Assembly: GCA_963977525.1 (NCBI GenBank) | Contig: CAXBPC010000010.1 | Location: forward strand, 62,001-126,000 | DNA: 64,000 nt | Direction of reading: 5' to 3' | DNA from: Ancylomarina sp963977525 | GTDB lineage: Bacteria; Bacteroidota; Bacteroidia; Bacteroidales; Marinifilaceae | Notes under the pieces: generated by a model | Databases searched by the model: none | What the model was told of the DNA's origin: nothing | What the model saw: the letters and a program-made list of their open reading frames with translations, nothing else | Shown: one piece after another, positions 26,745-34,772 of the stretch | Position numbering within the stretch: position 1 is the stretch's first letter | Layout of the letters: each line of letters opens with the position of its first letter | Position numbers and translations under genes: made by a program

Positions 26745-27953
26745 TTATTCAACACATTCTTTTATAGCATTTAGAAATATTTCGGCATTTTCCATATTAT
26801 TAGTTGATTCACCCAGTTTTATTTGTATGTTCATTATTGATGAACCACCTTGATTGTCATTTGTAAAATATCTATATCCAGCCCAATAGCCTGTTTTATG
26901 ATAGCCTTTTATATTTGCATTAAAGGGTAATGGTAAAGGTATTCTAGTACCATCTACACTCACAGTATTATTCCCAATGAGAGCAAACTCTACTGTAATG
27001 TCTAAGACCTTACCTCCTGTAACAATACGACCAGCAAATGAAGGAGTGTAGTTATCTGTTCCTGAAATTGATCCAAAATCAAAGGTATCATCAAGATTTA
27101 TATATCCACCATTTCTTAGGTTTTTATACTCATATCTTAAGGAGTTCATTAAGTGAGCTATCCTATCTCCGTTTGTAAGGTCAAACCAATTTTCTTTTGA
27201 AATACTATTTAACTCTGAACAATCTTTAAGACGCTTTGCGTTAGAATTTGAGCTATCCCAAGCTAAAGGGTCATCATCAGGACTTGGGGTATCACTACCT
27301 CCATTACCATATCCACCACTGCCACTACCTTCATTGTTTCTACAAAAAGATGAAACATATTCTTTTGACCCATCATTAAAGAGTTCCCATACCTCATAGC
27401 AAATAACTGCTTCATTTTTAGTTCTTGACTCTGATGAATTTCGTTTACCTTTAACAAACAAATTATCTTCTAATGGGATAAATTTTCTATTAAAAAGAGA
27501 AATGTTACCATTAAACTCTTCGCTAATATAGCCATAATTAATATTGCTTGTATTGCTTAGGAATTCTGTTGAATTCTCATTAGAACTGATAATGGATAGA
27601 GATGCGTAATAGGAATTATCATCACCAAAAAATAACATTCTACTTACAATATTCATCTCAGGATGATTAGTATTTGTCAAAGACATTCTGTCTCCAGTAA
27701 CAATAGAAACCTCAACAATATTTTGAAGTGGGGAGCAGGTGACTACTGCGTTTCTCCAATCTAAGCTTTCTGAGTATTCCAATAAAGAATGATCGTTTTT
27801 AATTGTACTTTGAATATACCAATTTCTAACGTCAGATATATCTTTAGGTAATGGATTCATACTTTCTTCAATCTCAAAGTCCTCTGACTTGTCGCAAGCA
27901 CTAAAGCCAATGCAAAATATCAAAATTGCGGTTAAATAAATAAATTTGTTCAT
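26745..27953 (-). CDS. lipoprotein with Gly/Asp-rich linker, unknown
   Basis: 402 residues. A lipobox GFSAC at about residue 19 predicts an outer-membrane or periplasmic lipoprotein. The N-terminal region (20-205) is beta-rich; a low-complexity linker of Gly, Ser and Asp (about 210-230) joins it to a C-terminal domain of about 170 residues (from NAKRLKDCSE). That linker-plus-C-terminal-module design is seen in Bacteroidota surface lipoproteins, but I recognise no domain. It is the first gene of the three-gene cluster. Confidence 0.6.
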   Translation of the reverse strand: MNKFIYLTAILIFCIGFSACDKSEDFEIEESMNPLPKDISDVRNWYIQSTIKNDHSLLEYSESLDWRNAVVTCSPLQNIVEVSIVTGDRMSLTNTNHPEMNIVSRMLFFGDDNSYYASLSIISSNENSTEFLSNTSNINYGYISEEFNGNISLFNRKFIPLEDNLFVKGKRNSSESRTKNEAVICYEVWELFNDGSKEYVSSFCRNNEGSGSGGYGNGGSDTPSPDDDPLAWDSSNSNAKRLKDCSELNSISKENWFDLTNGDRIAHLMNSLRYEYKNLRNGGYINLDDTFDFGSISGTDNYTPSFAGRIVTGGKVLDITVEFALIGNNTVSVDGTRIPLPLPFNANIKGYHKTGYWAGYRYFTNDNQGGSSIMNIQIKLGESTNNMENAEIFLNAIKECVE

Positions 27954-28267
27954 GAAAATTAGTTTAGGTTAAATTAGTATTATACCCCTTTATTCCTAAA
28001 AAAACAGAAAAAGTAACCCAATAAACGCACCTCTTTGTTAACAAAATAACGATAATTTGTAAACTACCAGCAAACATAAGGAGTTTGAGGTTTTCGGAGC
28101 CTTGTGTTTTACAACCTATTTATTATATCTGACACCTAATTATGCGATTTTAGCTTCATTATTTGGCTTGCAAATCGAAAAATAATGATTTTGAAGGAGG
28201 GAAGAGTTTAGATATTCCACACAGAATACTATTTTTGCATATTCATCTTCAAAATAAACAGACAGAT
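27954..28267. other. intergenic region between lipoprotein gene and cobC
   Basis: About 310 bp between divergent genes. It contains a probable cobC promoter (28207-28237). Nothing else is recognisable. Confidence 0.5.
28207..28237 (+). promoter_or_regulatory. probable promoter for cobC
   Basis: TTTA (28207-28210), 19 bp, TATTTTTG (28230-28237). One mismatch in the -33 box. Located 30 bp before the chosen start. Confidence 0.45.
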
Positions 28268-28798
28268 ATGATACTTCACCTTATAAGACATACTAAAGTT
28301 AATGTTGAGCCAGGCATTTGTTACGGGCAAAAAGACGTTGAACTACTTGAAACTTACCCAGAAGAACTAGAAGCAGTTAAAACTAGCATTGCTGAATTAA
28401 AATTTGATGCAATTTATTCTAGTCCACTAAGCCGTGCAAAAACTCTTGCTACCGATTTATTTGGCGAATCTGTAACCTTCGATGATCGTTTAATGGAATT
28501 GAACTTTGGCGATTGGGAAGGAAAGGCTTGGGATGAGATTAAAGATCCTTTTTTAGATAAATGGATGGAAGATTTTGTGAACAAGAAATGTTCCAATGGA
28601 GAATCTTTTGTGATGCTACATGAACGTGTGGTACAGTTTTTGGAAGAATTGAAGAAGCTGGAGCATAAAGATATCGCTATTGTTACCCATGGTGGAGTAA
28701 TCAGAACACTGCAAGCAATACATAAGAATATCCAATTAAAAGAAGCTTTTAACGAATCTCCAGCTGATTTTGGAGAGCTTGTTCAACTGGAATTTTAA
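28268..28798 (+). CDS. cobC: alpha-ribazole phosphatase, histidine phosphatase family
   Basis: 176 residues from ATG 28268 (MILHLIRHTK), chosen because the RHT motif belongs near the N terminus; the upstream frame is open but contains the likely promoter. His8 is the phospho-acceptor. LMELNFGDWEGKAWDEI and VTHGGVIRTL are the remaining active-site motifs. EPGICYGQKDVEL is typical of CobC. It removes the 5' phosphate from adenosylcobalamin phosphate or alpha-ribazole phosphate. Its position after cobS, separated by the accessory trio, supports the cobalamin assignment over a general phosphoglycerate mutase. Confidence 0.87.
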   Translation: MILHLIRHTKVNVEPGICYGQKDVELLETYPEELEAVKTSIAELKFDAIYSSPLSRAKTLATDLFGESVTFDDRLMELNFGDWEGKAWDEIKDPFLDKWMEDFVNKKCSNGESFVMLHERVVQFLEELKKLEHKDIAIVTHGGVIRTLQAIHKNIQLKEAFNESPADFGELVQLEF

Positions 28799-29054
28799 TT
28801 TTTTATTGTGGCTTAATGTCTGATTATGTGTGAATATTCACATAGCAATAGGCTAGTCTCATCATTTTTTTTACTAATTCTATTTGATTATTTAATGAAA
28901 TAGTTATTTTTAGGCTTGTTTTGAAAAAACAGGAATACTAATTAGAAACATAAGATTACACCGGTCAGAAAACAGAACACCTTTAATTCTTATAAATTGT
29001 TTGAATTAATATTGTATTGCGGCCTTGATCAGAAATTAAAAACCAATCGAAAAT

Positions 29055-29786
29055 ATGAAAAAATTAATCCTTACCCTAGTTGTTTGTTTAAGTGTTTTAG
29101 GTGCATTTGCACAAGATGCAGTGCAATTAAAGAATGACGGAAACGCCGCTCTTAAAGCTAAAGATTACAAAACAGCTATCGTTCATTTAGAAAACTATTT
29201 AAGAACTCCTGAAGCTTCAGCAGATATTAAAACTGTATACAACGTAGGTTATGCTGCTGCTAAAGTTAAAGATTACGCAAAGTCTGTTATCTATTTTGAT
29301 AAAGCTATTGCTGCTAAGTATAAGTTGTCTAGCTCATATTTAAGAAAAGCGACTGCTCAAAAGAAGCTAAAGAAGTATGACGAAATGGTTGCTACTTTAA
29401 AAGCTGGTATGGCTGCAGTTCCTGCAAAGAATGCTAAATTAGCTAAGACTCTTGCTAAGCATTACCTAATTCAAGGACAGAAAGCTCAGCAAGCTTCTAA
29501 ATTTGATGCTGCTGAAAAGTCATATAAAGAAGCAATTGCAGTGAAGTCTGCAATGAAAACTGATGCTATTGTTAGCCTTGGTTCTTTATATTTCGGAGAA
29601 GGAGCTAAGATTCAGGCTGCTGCTAATCCATTAGCAAATACTGAGAAAGCTAAATTTGCTATTGAGATTGCTAAAGCAAAATCTTTCTATAAGAAAGCTG
29701 TTGCTCAGTACACAAAAGCGAAAACTCTTGCTCCAGCAAGAGAAGATATTGATTCTTTATTGAATAAAGTAAAAGCTGTATTGTAA
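29055..29786 (+). CDS. secreted TPR protein
   Basis: 243 residues. A signal peptide ends near LGAFAQD. The mature part is a run of TPR-like helices very rich in Ala and Lys (KNDGNAALKAKDYKTAIVHLENYL, then FDKAIAAKYKLSSSYLRKAT and so on). TPR proteins of this type act as periplasmic scaffolds; the partner is unknown. Codon use is biased and a perfect terminator follows, which suggests good expression. Confidence 0.8.
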   Translation: MKKLILTLVVCLSVLGAFAQDAVQLKNDGNAALKAKDYKTAIVHLENYLRTPEASADIKTVYNVGYAAAKVKDYAKSVIYFDKAIAAKYKLSSSYLRKATAQKKLKKYDEMVATLKAGMAAVPAKNAKLAKTLAKHYLIQGQKAQQASKFDAAEKSYKEAIAVKSAMKTDAIVSLGSLYFGEGAKIQAAANPLANTEKAKFAIEIAKAKSFYKKAVAQYTKAKTLAPAREDIDSLLNKVKAVL

Positions 29787-29808
29787 TAATCAATCGCTAC
29801 AAAATATT

Positions 29809-29837
29809 AAAGGGATGCCAATGGCATCCCTTTTTTT
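29809..29837 (+). terminator. intrinsic terminator after TPR protein
   Basis: Stem AAAGGGATGCC / GGCATCCCTTT (29809-29819 and 29823-29833) with an AAT loop and a T run. Confidence 0.9.
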
Positions 29838-29879
29838 GTATCTGATAATTGAAGAAAACTCCTCAATACTTAATTTCGT

Positions 29880-30533
29880 TTAATTCTGACCTAAGTTCTT
29901 TAGAACAGAGAATGTTTTATCAATAGCATCATCATTAACGACAAGAGTAAACTCATTGGTAGTTGAAATCACTTCACGGATATTGATTCCTGCCCATGCA
30001 ATACTTTTTAGAATGTGATAGTAAAAACCAGCTTGTTGTGCGTTTTCATCAGGTAACTTTAAGGTTACAGCTGATAGTCTACCACTTTTACTCAATAAGC
30101 TTTCTCCTTCGAATATCTCTTCTACTTGCTCGGCCAAAGACTGACTGACAACAAGGTTTGATTCAAACACACCCTGAACCATAGTGTAGAAGAACTCCTG
30201 GTTTGGACCAATGGCTCTAAGAAGATCTGTATGTTTTTCAATAAGCGTACTCGAATTCTTGTACGTATAATCAACCAATTGCGAACGAACAATAATATCT
30301 CGAACCACAACCTCAGTACCAAGGTGAGCGATCTTACCTTTCATTTTTGGAATCAATCGGTTAATCGACATGACAATTGCACCACCTTTAACTTCAGAGC
30401 CAAAATATTGTTTTACCTCAGGTTGAATTTTACGAGCCAATGACGAAACGTTTATTAATCCTTCGACTAAAGCCTCTGCCAGAAAAGGCTGATGTGCAAT
30501 AATTTTTTCTACTATTTGAGAGATACTGAGCAT
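29880..30533 (-). CDS. ACT-like domain protein, probable aspartokinase-type regulator
   Basis: 217 residues. No signal peptide. Residues 1-75 look like a winged-helix or helical module (NVSSLARKIQPEVKQYFG with KGGAIVMSINRLIP). The C-terminal 70 residues, from SAVTLKLPDENAQQAGFYYHILKSIAWAGINIREVISTTNEFTLVV, have the beta-alpha-beta pattern of an ACT domain like those in aspartate kinase. There is no kinase domain, so it is probably a regulatory or ligand-sensing protein. The ligand is unknown. Confidence 0.65.
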   Translation of the reverse strand: MLSISQIVEKIIAHQPFLAEALVEGLINVSSLARKIQPEVKQYFGSEVKGGAIVMSINRLIPKMKGKIAHLGTEVVVRDIIVRSQLVDYTYKNSSTLIEKHTDLLRAIGPNQEFFYTMVQGVFESNLVVSQSLAEQVEEIFEGESLLSKSGRLSAVTLKLPDENAQQAGFYYHILKSIAWAGINIREVISTTNEFTLVVNDDAIDKTFSVLKNLGQN

Positions 30534-30659
30534 ACGTATATTTTTTTTACAAAAATAGATAAAATGTTTAAATTTTCACACTAATTTAAATATTAGTATT
30601 GATTTTGTTCTAATATTAAATGCAATTACACCATTACGTATGTCGAATCCTAAAAATAA

Positions 30660-30667
30660 TATCTTTG
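30660..30667 (+). promoter_or_regulatory. -7 element before truncated TPP riboswitch
   Basis: Perfect TATCTTTG. A transcript from here would begin almost exactly at the riboswitch-like sequence. No good -33 box at 19 bp. Confidence 0.45.
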
Positions 30668-30675
30668 TGATATCG

Positions 30676-30720
30676 TTAGGGGTGACAATATAGAGGCTGA
30701 GATAAAATCCTAGAACCTGC
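30676..30720 (+). promoter_or_regulatory. truncated TPP riboswitch (THI box), 5' half only
   Basis: The sequence carries the TPP aptamer landmarks in order and at the right spacing: TTAGGGGTG, GGCTGAGAT, then TCCTAGAACCTG. The 3' half that forms the pyrophosphate-sensing arm and closes P1 (normally ATCTGG...AATACCAGCG...AGGGA) is absent; unrelated sequence follows. It should therefore not bind TPP normally. Confidence 0.7.
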
Positions 30721-31023
30721 AAGCATCTTAAAATCACATATTGTAGCCGATTATTTGGATATATTTCGAATCAAGAATGTTTACCTGATCTCGAGATCAG
30801 AGCAATATCAGGAAATCAGTTGCTTATTGACGGAACCATTTACACTTTAAAGGATAGAGTGGTAAAAGAAAGAACTTCAGTTCTTGTTGGTCCATTTTTC
30901 GATGATGGAGATATACGTGGTATTAATATTTTTAATGTGACAACAATAGAAGAAGCTGAAAAACTCACTGAAAGCGATCCCGCAATCAAAGCTGGGCGAT
31001 TAATTATGGAATTGCATCCTTGA
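30706..31023 (+). pseudogene. YciI-like C-terminal fragment behind broken riboswitch
   Basis: The frame is open from just after a stop at 30703, with no ATG; a TTG at 30820 would give 67 residues. The end, VLVGPFFDDGDIRGINIFNVTTIEEAEKLTESDPAIKAG, matches the C-terminal half of YCII-related proteins (GP-x-x-DG-x-x-x-G and the DP-x-x-x-AG motif). The N-terminal half with the usual His-Asp pair is missing. It is probably a gene remnant joined to a riboswitch remnant by deletion. A 16-bp palindrome CTGATCTCGAGATCAG lies at 30785-30800 inside it. Confidence 0.6.
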
Positions 31024-31110
31024 TATGGTTCGCCAGCTGTGAAGGAGATTAATAGTATTCACAATTAATGAAAGAACCTATCGCTGAATAGGCTAAAAAT
31101 AGGGCTATGA

Positions 31111-31143
31111 AAAAACCTCTTCATTTTAACGAAGAGGTTTTTT
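31111..31143. terminator. bidirectional terminator after sodN
   Basis: AAAAACCTCTTC / GAAGAGGTTTTTT (31111-31122 and 31131-31143). A-run and T-run on either side allow use from both strands; it serves the minus-strand sodN. Confidence 0.85.
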
Positions 31144-31161
31144 ATTTATAAAATAGAGTTT

Positions 31162-31635
31162 CTAATGCTTGTGTTTGTGCTCACCTAGGTATACATGATC
31201 GAAATCGAGAACCGTATCGTTTAATTTCTTAATCATTTCTACATTGGTACTTTGCTTTGCTTTCATAGCGTAAACGCAAATCTTATGCAAAAGCTCCAGT
31301 TGTTTCATACTCTTTGCTTTCTTTACAGGATCTTCACTCACCTTCACACGCTGGAACATGAAATATTGAGTAGCAATAGCTTGCAATTTATTGGCGTGCT
31401 CTTCTTTATTATTAACCCAACGAACGAGTTGATTGTAATCTGGCTTTTCTGCAGCAGAAAGTTCTATAATCAGTTTCATACTCTTTTCAATAGTTTGAAT
31501 ATGCTCATACATCATTTTTACACGAGCTTCATCATTGTATATTCCACAAGGAATTTCGCAATGCGCGTATGATTTAATTGATCCAAATCCTATAAACATT
31601 AGGCATACAAGAGCGAGTACTTTTATCTTTTTCAT
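31162..31635 (-). CDS. sodN: nickel superoxide dismutase with Sec signal peptide
   Basis: 157 residues. After a signal peptide with cleavage site SYA-H, the mature protein would begin HCEIPCGIY, the Ni-hook of Ni-SOD: His1 (His25), Cys2 (Cys26), Cys6 (Cys30) and Tyr9 (Tyr33). The rest is the four-helix bundle (ARVKMMYEHIQTIEKSMKLI, NKLQAIATQYFMFQRVK). It dismutates superoxide with a Ni cofactor bound by the free N-terminal amine and His1. In cyanobacteria and Streptomyces a dedicated peptidase exposes His1; here signal peptidase could do so. The His-rich C terminus GEHKHKH is an extra. Confidence 0.85.
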   Translation of the reverse strand: MKKIKVLALVCLMFIGFGSIKSYAHCEIPCGIYNDEARVKMMYEHIQTIEKSMKLIIELSAAEKPDYNQLVRWVNNKEEHANKLQAIATQYFMFQRVKVSEDPVKKAKSMKQLELLHKICVYAMKAKQSTNVEMIKKLNDTVLDFDHVYLGEHKHKH

Positions 31636-31816
31636 AACTTATAAATTTGTTTTAAAATTTTAATTGAAATTAATCTAAATAAGCGAGATCTGAAAATATT
31701 CTCAGGTCTAATGAAGGATTAATGAGTTGTTATTTATTTCTGCTTATCACAATAATTAAAATTTGAGAAATAGAGGGGTAGCATAACTAATGAAACAATT
31801 CATTTATATTTGTAGC

Positions 31817-32977
31817 ATGAATTCTAAAACGCCTTTTTGTTTAATGCCCTTTATTCACTACCATGTTGGCAATGCAGGCTATGTTAAAGCCTGTTGTGTA
31901 GCCAATATAACCTATGGGAATTGTAATACGCAATCTTTAGATGATATATGGGATGGAGAAGCGATAAACAAGCTGAGGACTAAGTTTAAAAAAGGGGAGT
32001 CCGATCCACGTTGTGCTGTCTGCCTAAATCTAGAAAAAGCTGGAGGGAAGAGTATTCGCCAAGAAACTCAAGATCGATTTTTGTTGAATAATTCAAGCGA
32101 AGCAATTCCTCTTCCTACTTATTTTGATATTCGCTTTTCAAACGCCTGCAATTTTGCTTGTCGTACTTGTTGGCATGGTGCTAGTTCCGCTTGGTTTTTT
32201 GAGGCAAAGACATTAAAGCGAAATTGTGACGACAAAGCCTTAATCCAAAATATAACCGATTTTTGGAACTTCATTTCTGAAACAGGAGAATCATTGCTTC
32301 AAGCAGAAGAAATTTATTTTGCAGGTGGTGAACCTTTAATGAGTGAAGAGCATTACTTGCTATTAGAATATTTGATTGAAAACAAGCATACAAAACTTCG
32401 TTTGCGTTATAATACGAACTTTTCTATCCTAGAATATAAAGGAAAAAACATACTCGATTATTGGAAGCAATTCGAAAATGTAGAAATCTTGGCGAGTATT
32501 GATGCACATGAAAACCTGGGGGAATACATAAGAAAAGGCTTCAGTTGGGATCAGTTTGTGAAAAATAGAAATGCAATTCGAGAACTATCACATATTAAAT
32601 TTAAAATTGCACCTACAATCTCAGTGCTTTCAATTGCTAATCTTCCAAATCTCTACAAGACTTGCTTAGAATTAGAGATTATTGAAAAAGAGGATATATA
32701 TATCAATATACTTGAACGCCCTCATTATTATAATAGTAAAGCTATTCCTTCAGATATTAAAGCTAAGATTTCAACATCCTTTGATCATTTTTATATATGG
32801 GCAATTCGCAATAAGGTTCCACAATGCGTAATAAAACAGTTTGAAGAGTGCATCGATTATATGAAAGCTGATGATTTAAGCAAGCATTGGAGAAAGTTCA
32901 TTCAAGAAACGGCTCTCTTCGATGATTTACGCGATGATCACTCTCCATTTCTTAGAGATCTATTCGAAATGCATTAA
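31817..32977 (+). CDS. radical SAM protein with twitch/SPASM-like cysteines
   Basis: 386 residues from ATG 31817 (MNSKTPFCLMPFIHYHVGNAG). The radical SAM cluster motif is CNFACRTC (Cys-x3-Cys-x2-Cys). Before it lie cysteines at ACCVANI and CAVCLNLEKAGG, as in twitch-domain radical SAM proteins where an auxiliary Fe-S cluster binds. FAGGEPLMSEEHY is the GGE motif that contacts SAM. The substrate is unknown. A perfect -7 box TATATTTG (31805-31812) directly precedes the start, so the message could be nearly leaderless. The 3' end overlaps dus by 4 bp. Confidence 0.82.
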   Translation: MNSKTPFCLMPFIHYHVGNAGYVKACCVANITYGNCNTQSLDDIWDGEAINKLRTKFKKGESDPRCAVCLNLEKAGGKSIRQETQDRFLLNNSSEAIPLPTYFDIRFSNACNFACRTCWHGASSAWFFEAKTLKRNCDDKALIQNITDFWNFISETGESLLQAEEIYFAGGEPLMSEEHYLLLEYLIENKHTKLRLRYNTNFSILEYKGKNILDYWKQFENVEILASIDAHENLGEYIRKGFSWDQFVKNRNAIRELSHIKFKIAPTISVLSIANLPNLYKTCLELEIIEKEDIYINILERPHYYNSKAIPSDIKAKISTSFDHFYIWAIRNKVPQCVIKQFEECIDYMKADDLSKHWRKFIQETALFDDLRDDHSPFLRDLFEMH

Positions 32978-33984
32978 TCAATTAATACCATTCTACTCGC
33001 TCTATGAAACTCTATGGCTTCTTTTACCTCGCTAGCTGATGAAGCTTGCATTACTTGATGGCACAATTTAGCTGCACCGTGGAATTCTTTGCAATAGATT
33101 TTAAAAAAGCGCTTAAGGATGGCGAAGTTTTTATTGCCTTGCCAAGTTTGAGTATATAAATGAGTATGCTCCCAAAGCATATTCAGTCGAGTGTTTTCAT
33201 CCAAATCGGTCATTTCAGGATTAAACATCCATGGGTTCCTAAAAATACCTCGACCTACCATAACGCCATCTACACCATACTGCTTCACTTTATCTAAACC
33301 ATCCTGGTACGACATCACATCACCATTACCAATTAGCTTTATATGAGGAGCAAGCTGGTTTCTTAGATTCACAGCTTTGGCAATCTCATTCCAATCGGCT
33401 AATCCATCAGACATTTGCTTCTGAATACGACCATGAATAATAAGAGCATCTATAGGCATTCCTAATAAATGGGAAATCCACGAATCTGTTACAACTTCTT
33501 TAAATCCAATTCGAGTTTTAACACTAAGAGGTAAATTAGATCCCTCGCGAGTTGCAAGGATGACTTCTTTAGCCAGTTCAGGTTCTTGAATCAGAGCTGA
33601 GCAGCAGCCAGATTTCACAACATTCTTAACCGGACAGCCCATATTAATATCAATTCCATCAAAATCAGTTTCTTGAGCTATATATTGTGCAGTTTTGTAA
33701 TACTTTTCAGGATTCTTCCCCCATATCTGAGCAATAAGCTTAACCGATTTAGCCTTTAATAGCTCTTTCTCACTCTTATTAATCTGTAAGCGATGCTTGA
33801 CTTTATCGTGCCCAATTTTGTGGCACATTCCATCTGTAGATGTAAATTCAGAAAACAGAAGATGTAATTTCCCTACTTCTGAGTTTCTCATCACAATTTC
33901 CCGAAACACGGTATCTGTAACATCCTCCATAGGAGCTAAAGAAAACGATGGACTAGTTTGTTCTTGCCAAAAATTGGATTGCAT
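32974..33984 (-). CDS. dus: tRNA-dihydrouridine synthase
   Basis: 336 residues of the FMN-dependent Dus TIM barrel. Visible are SLAPMEDVTDTVFRE at the N terminus, GIDINMGCPVKNVVKSGCCSAL with the catalytic cysteine region, LSVKTRIGF, ALIIHGRIQKQ and DGVMVGRGIFRNPWMF. It reduces uridines in the tRNA D-loop. Which of the DusA/B/C specificities applies is not clear. Convergent with, and overlapping by 4 bp, the radical SAM gene. Confidence 0.9.
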   Translation of the reverse strand: MQSNFWQEQTSPSFSLAPMEDVTDTVFREIVMRNSEVGKLHLLFSEFTSTDGMCHKIGHDKVKHRLQINKSEKELLKAKSVKLIAQIWGKNPEKYYKTAQYIAQETDFDGIDINMGCPVKNVVKSGCCSALIQEPELAKEVILATREGSNLPLSVKTRIGFKEVVTDSWISHLLGMPIDALIIHGRIQKQMSDGLADWNEIAKAVNLRNQLAPHIKLIGNGDVMSYQDGLDKVKQYGVDGVMVGRGIFRNPWMFNPEMTDLDENTRLNMLWEHTHLYTQTWQGNKNFAILKRFFKIYCKEFHGAAKLCHQVMQASSASEVKEAIEFHRASRMVLID

Positions 33985-34049
33985 TGCTTTTATTTAGAAT
34001 TAATAAACATTGTAAATCTAAGGTTTTTATATCAATACTCAAATGTAAA

Positions 34050-34093
34050 AAAGCCTTATCTCTAAAACAGTGATGTTTTAGAGATAAGGCTTT
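34050..34093 (-). terminator. strong hairpin terminator downstream of the beta-barrel gene
   Basis: 20-bp perfect stem, left arm AAAGCCTTATCTCTAAAACA (34050-34069) and its complement at 34074-34093, loop GTGA. It lies between the stop at 34126 and dus. Confidence 0.85.
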
Positions 34094-34125
34094 CTGTAAA
34101 TGCGAATTAGTTCTTGTAAAAGAAT

Positions 34126-34731
34126 CTAAAAATAGAGTGTAACACCCAAAGACAAGTTCCATATCTCACTATACTTGACGTAATCGGTTCGAATTGCTTC
34201 AAGCAAATAATTATCCATTGTAGCTAATTCGGTGTAAAAATCAACTCCCTTAATCGTCTTAAAGGGCAGTGGGTGATAAACCATTACACCAACAAAGGGG
34301 GCGAAATGAACTTTATTCTGAAAGTAATAATCATCAGGGAAATAATCGGGAAGTTTTCGATAGGTATTATGAGTAGAACCAAAATTAATACTTAATCCAG
34401 CAATTGGACTAACTACAAAATCTTTATAATAGAATTTCTTTATTAAAAAGGTATTCTTAAAAGCTACGGTATTTAAGGTTCTTTCATGACCAGGGTACTC
34501 TGCCATTCCGTACATGATTGACAATTGATACCAATCATCTACCAAGTAATAGGTAGCACCAATAGACATATACCCTATATTACCAGCATGTTGTATCTTT
34601 GCTGCTCTTGGTATATACCACTTCCTTTTTAAACTGTCTTGCTCTACATCCTCTTTTTCTTCTGCAACTAAAGTGCTGGAAAAAAGTATAAGGCTTATAA
34701 TTATATATATAAATCTTCGAATCATATTCAT
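34126..34731 (-). CDS. outer-membrane beta-barrel protein, unknown
   Basis: 201 residues. Signal peptide ending near STLVAEE. The mature chain alternates polar and aromatic residues in short strands (IGYMSIGATYYLVDDWYQLSI, FYYKDFVVSPIAGLSINFG) and ends in a terminal strand NLSLGVTLYF with the C-terminal Phe typical of outer-membrane barrels. Eight strands would fit the length. The function is unknown. It follows the metallophosphatase gene by 41 bp on the same strand and the two may be co-transcribed. Confidence 0.65.
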   Translation of the reverse strand: MNMIRRFIYIIISLILFSSTLVAEEKEDVEQDSLKRKWYIPRAAKIQHAGNIGYMSIGATYYLVDDWYQLSIMYGMAEYPGHERTLNTVAFKNTFLIKKFYYKDFVVSPIAGLSINFGSTHNTYRKLPDYFPDDYYFQNKVHFAPFVGVMVYHPLPFKTIKGVDFYTELATMDNYLLEAIRTDYVKYSEIWNLSLGVTLYF

Positions 34732-34772
34732 CTCTTTATCCTAATATTCAGGTATATTTATCAAATTGAATG

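Noticed and set aside
30785..30800. 16-bp palindrome as the missing 3' half of the TPP riboswitch
   Set aside because: It begins with CCTGATCT like the aptamer, but the rest does not contain the AATACCAGCG-type segment and it lies 65 bp too far away.
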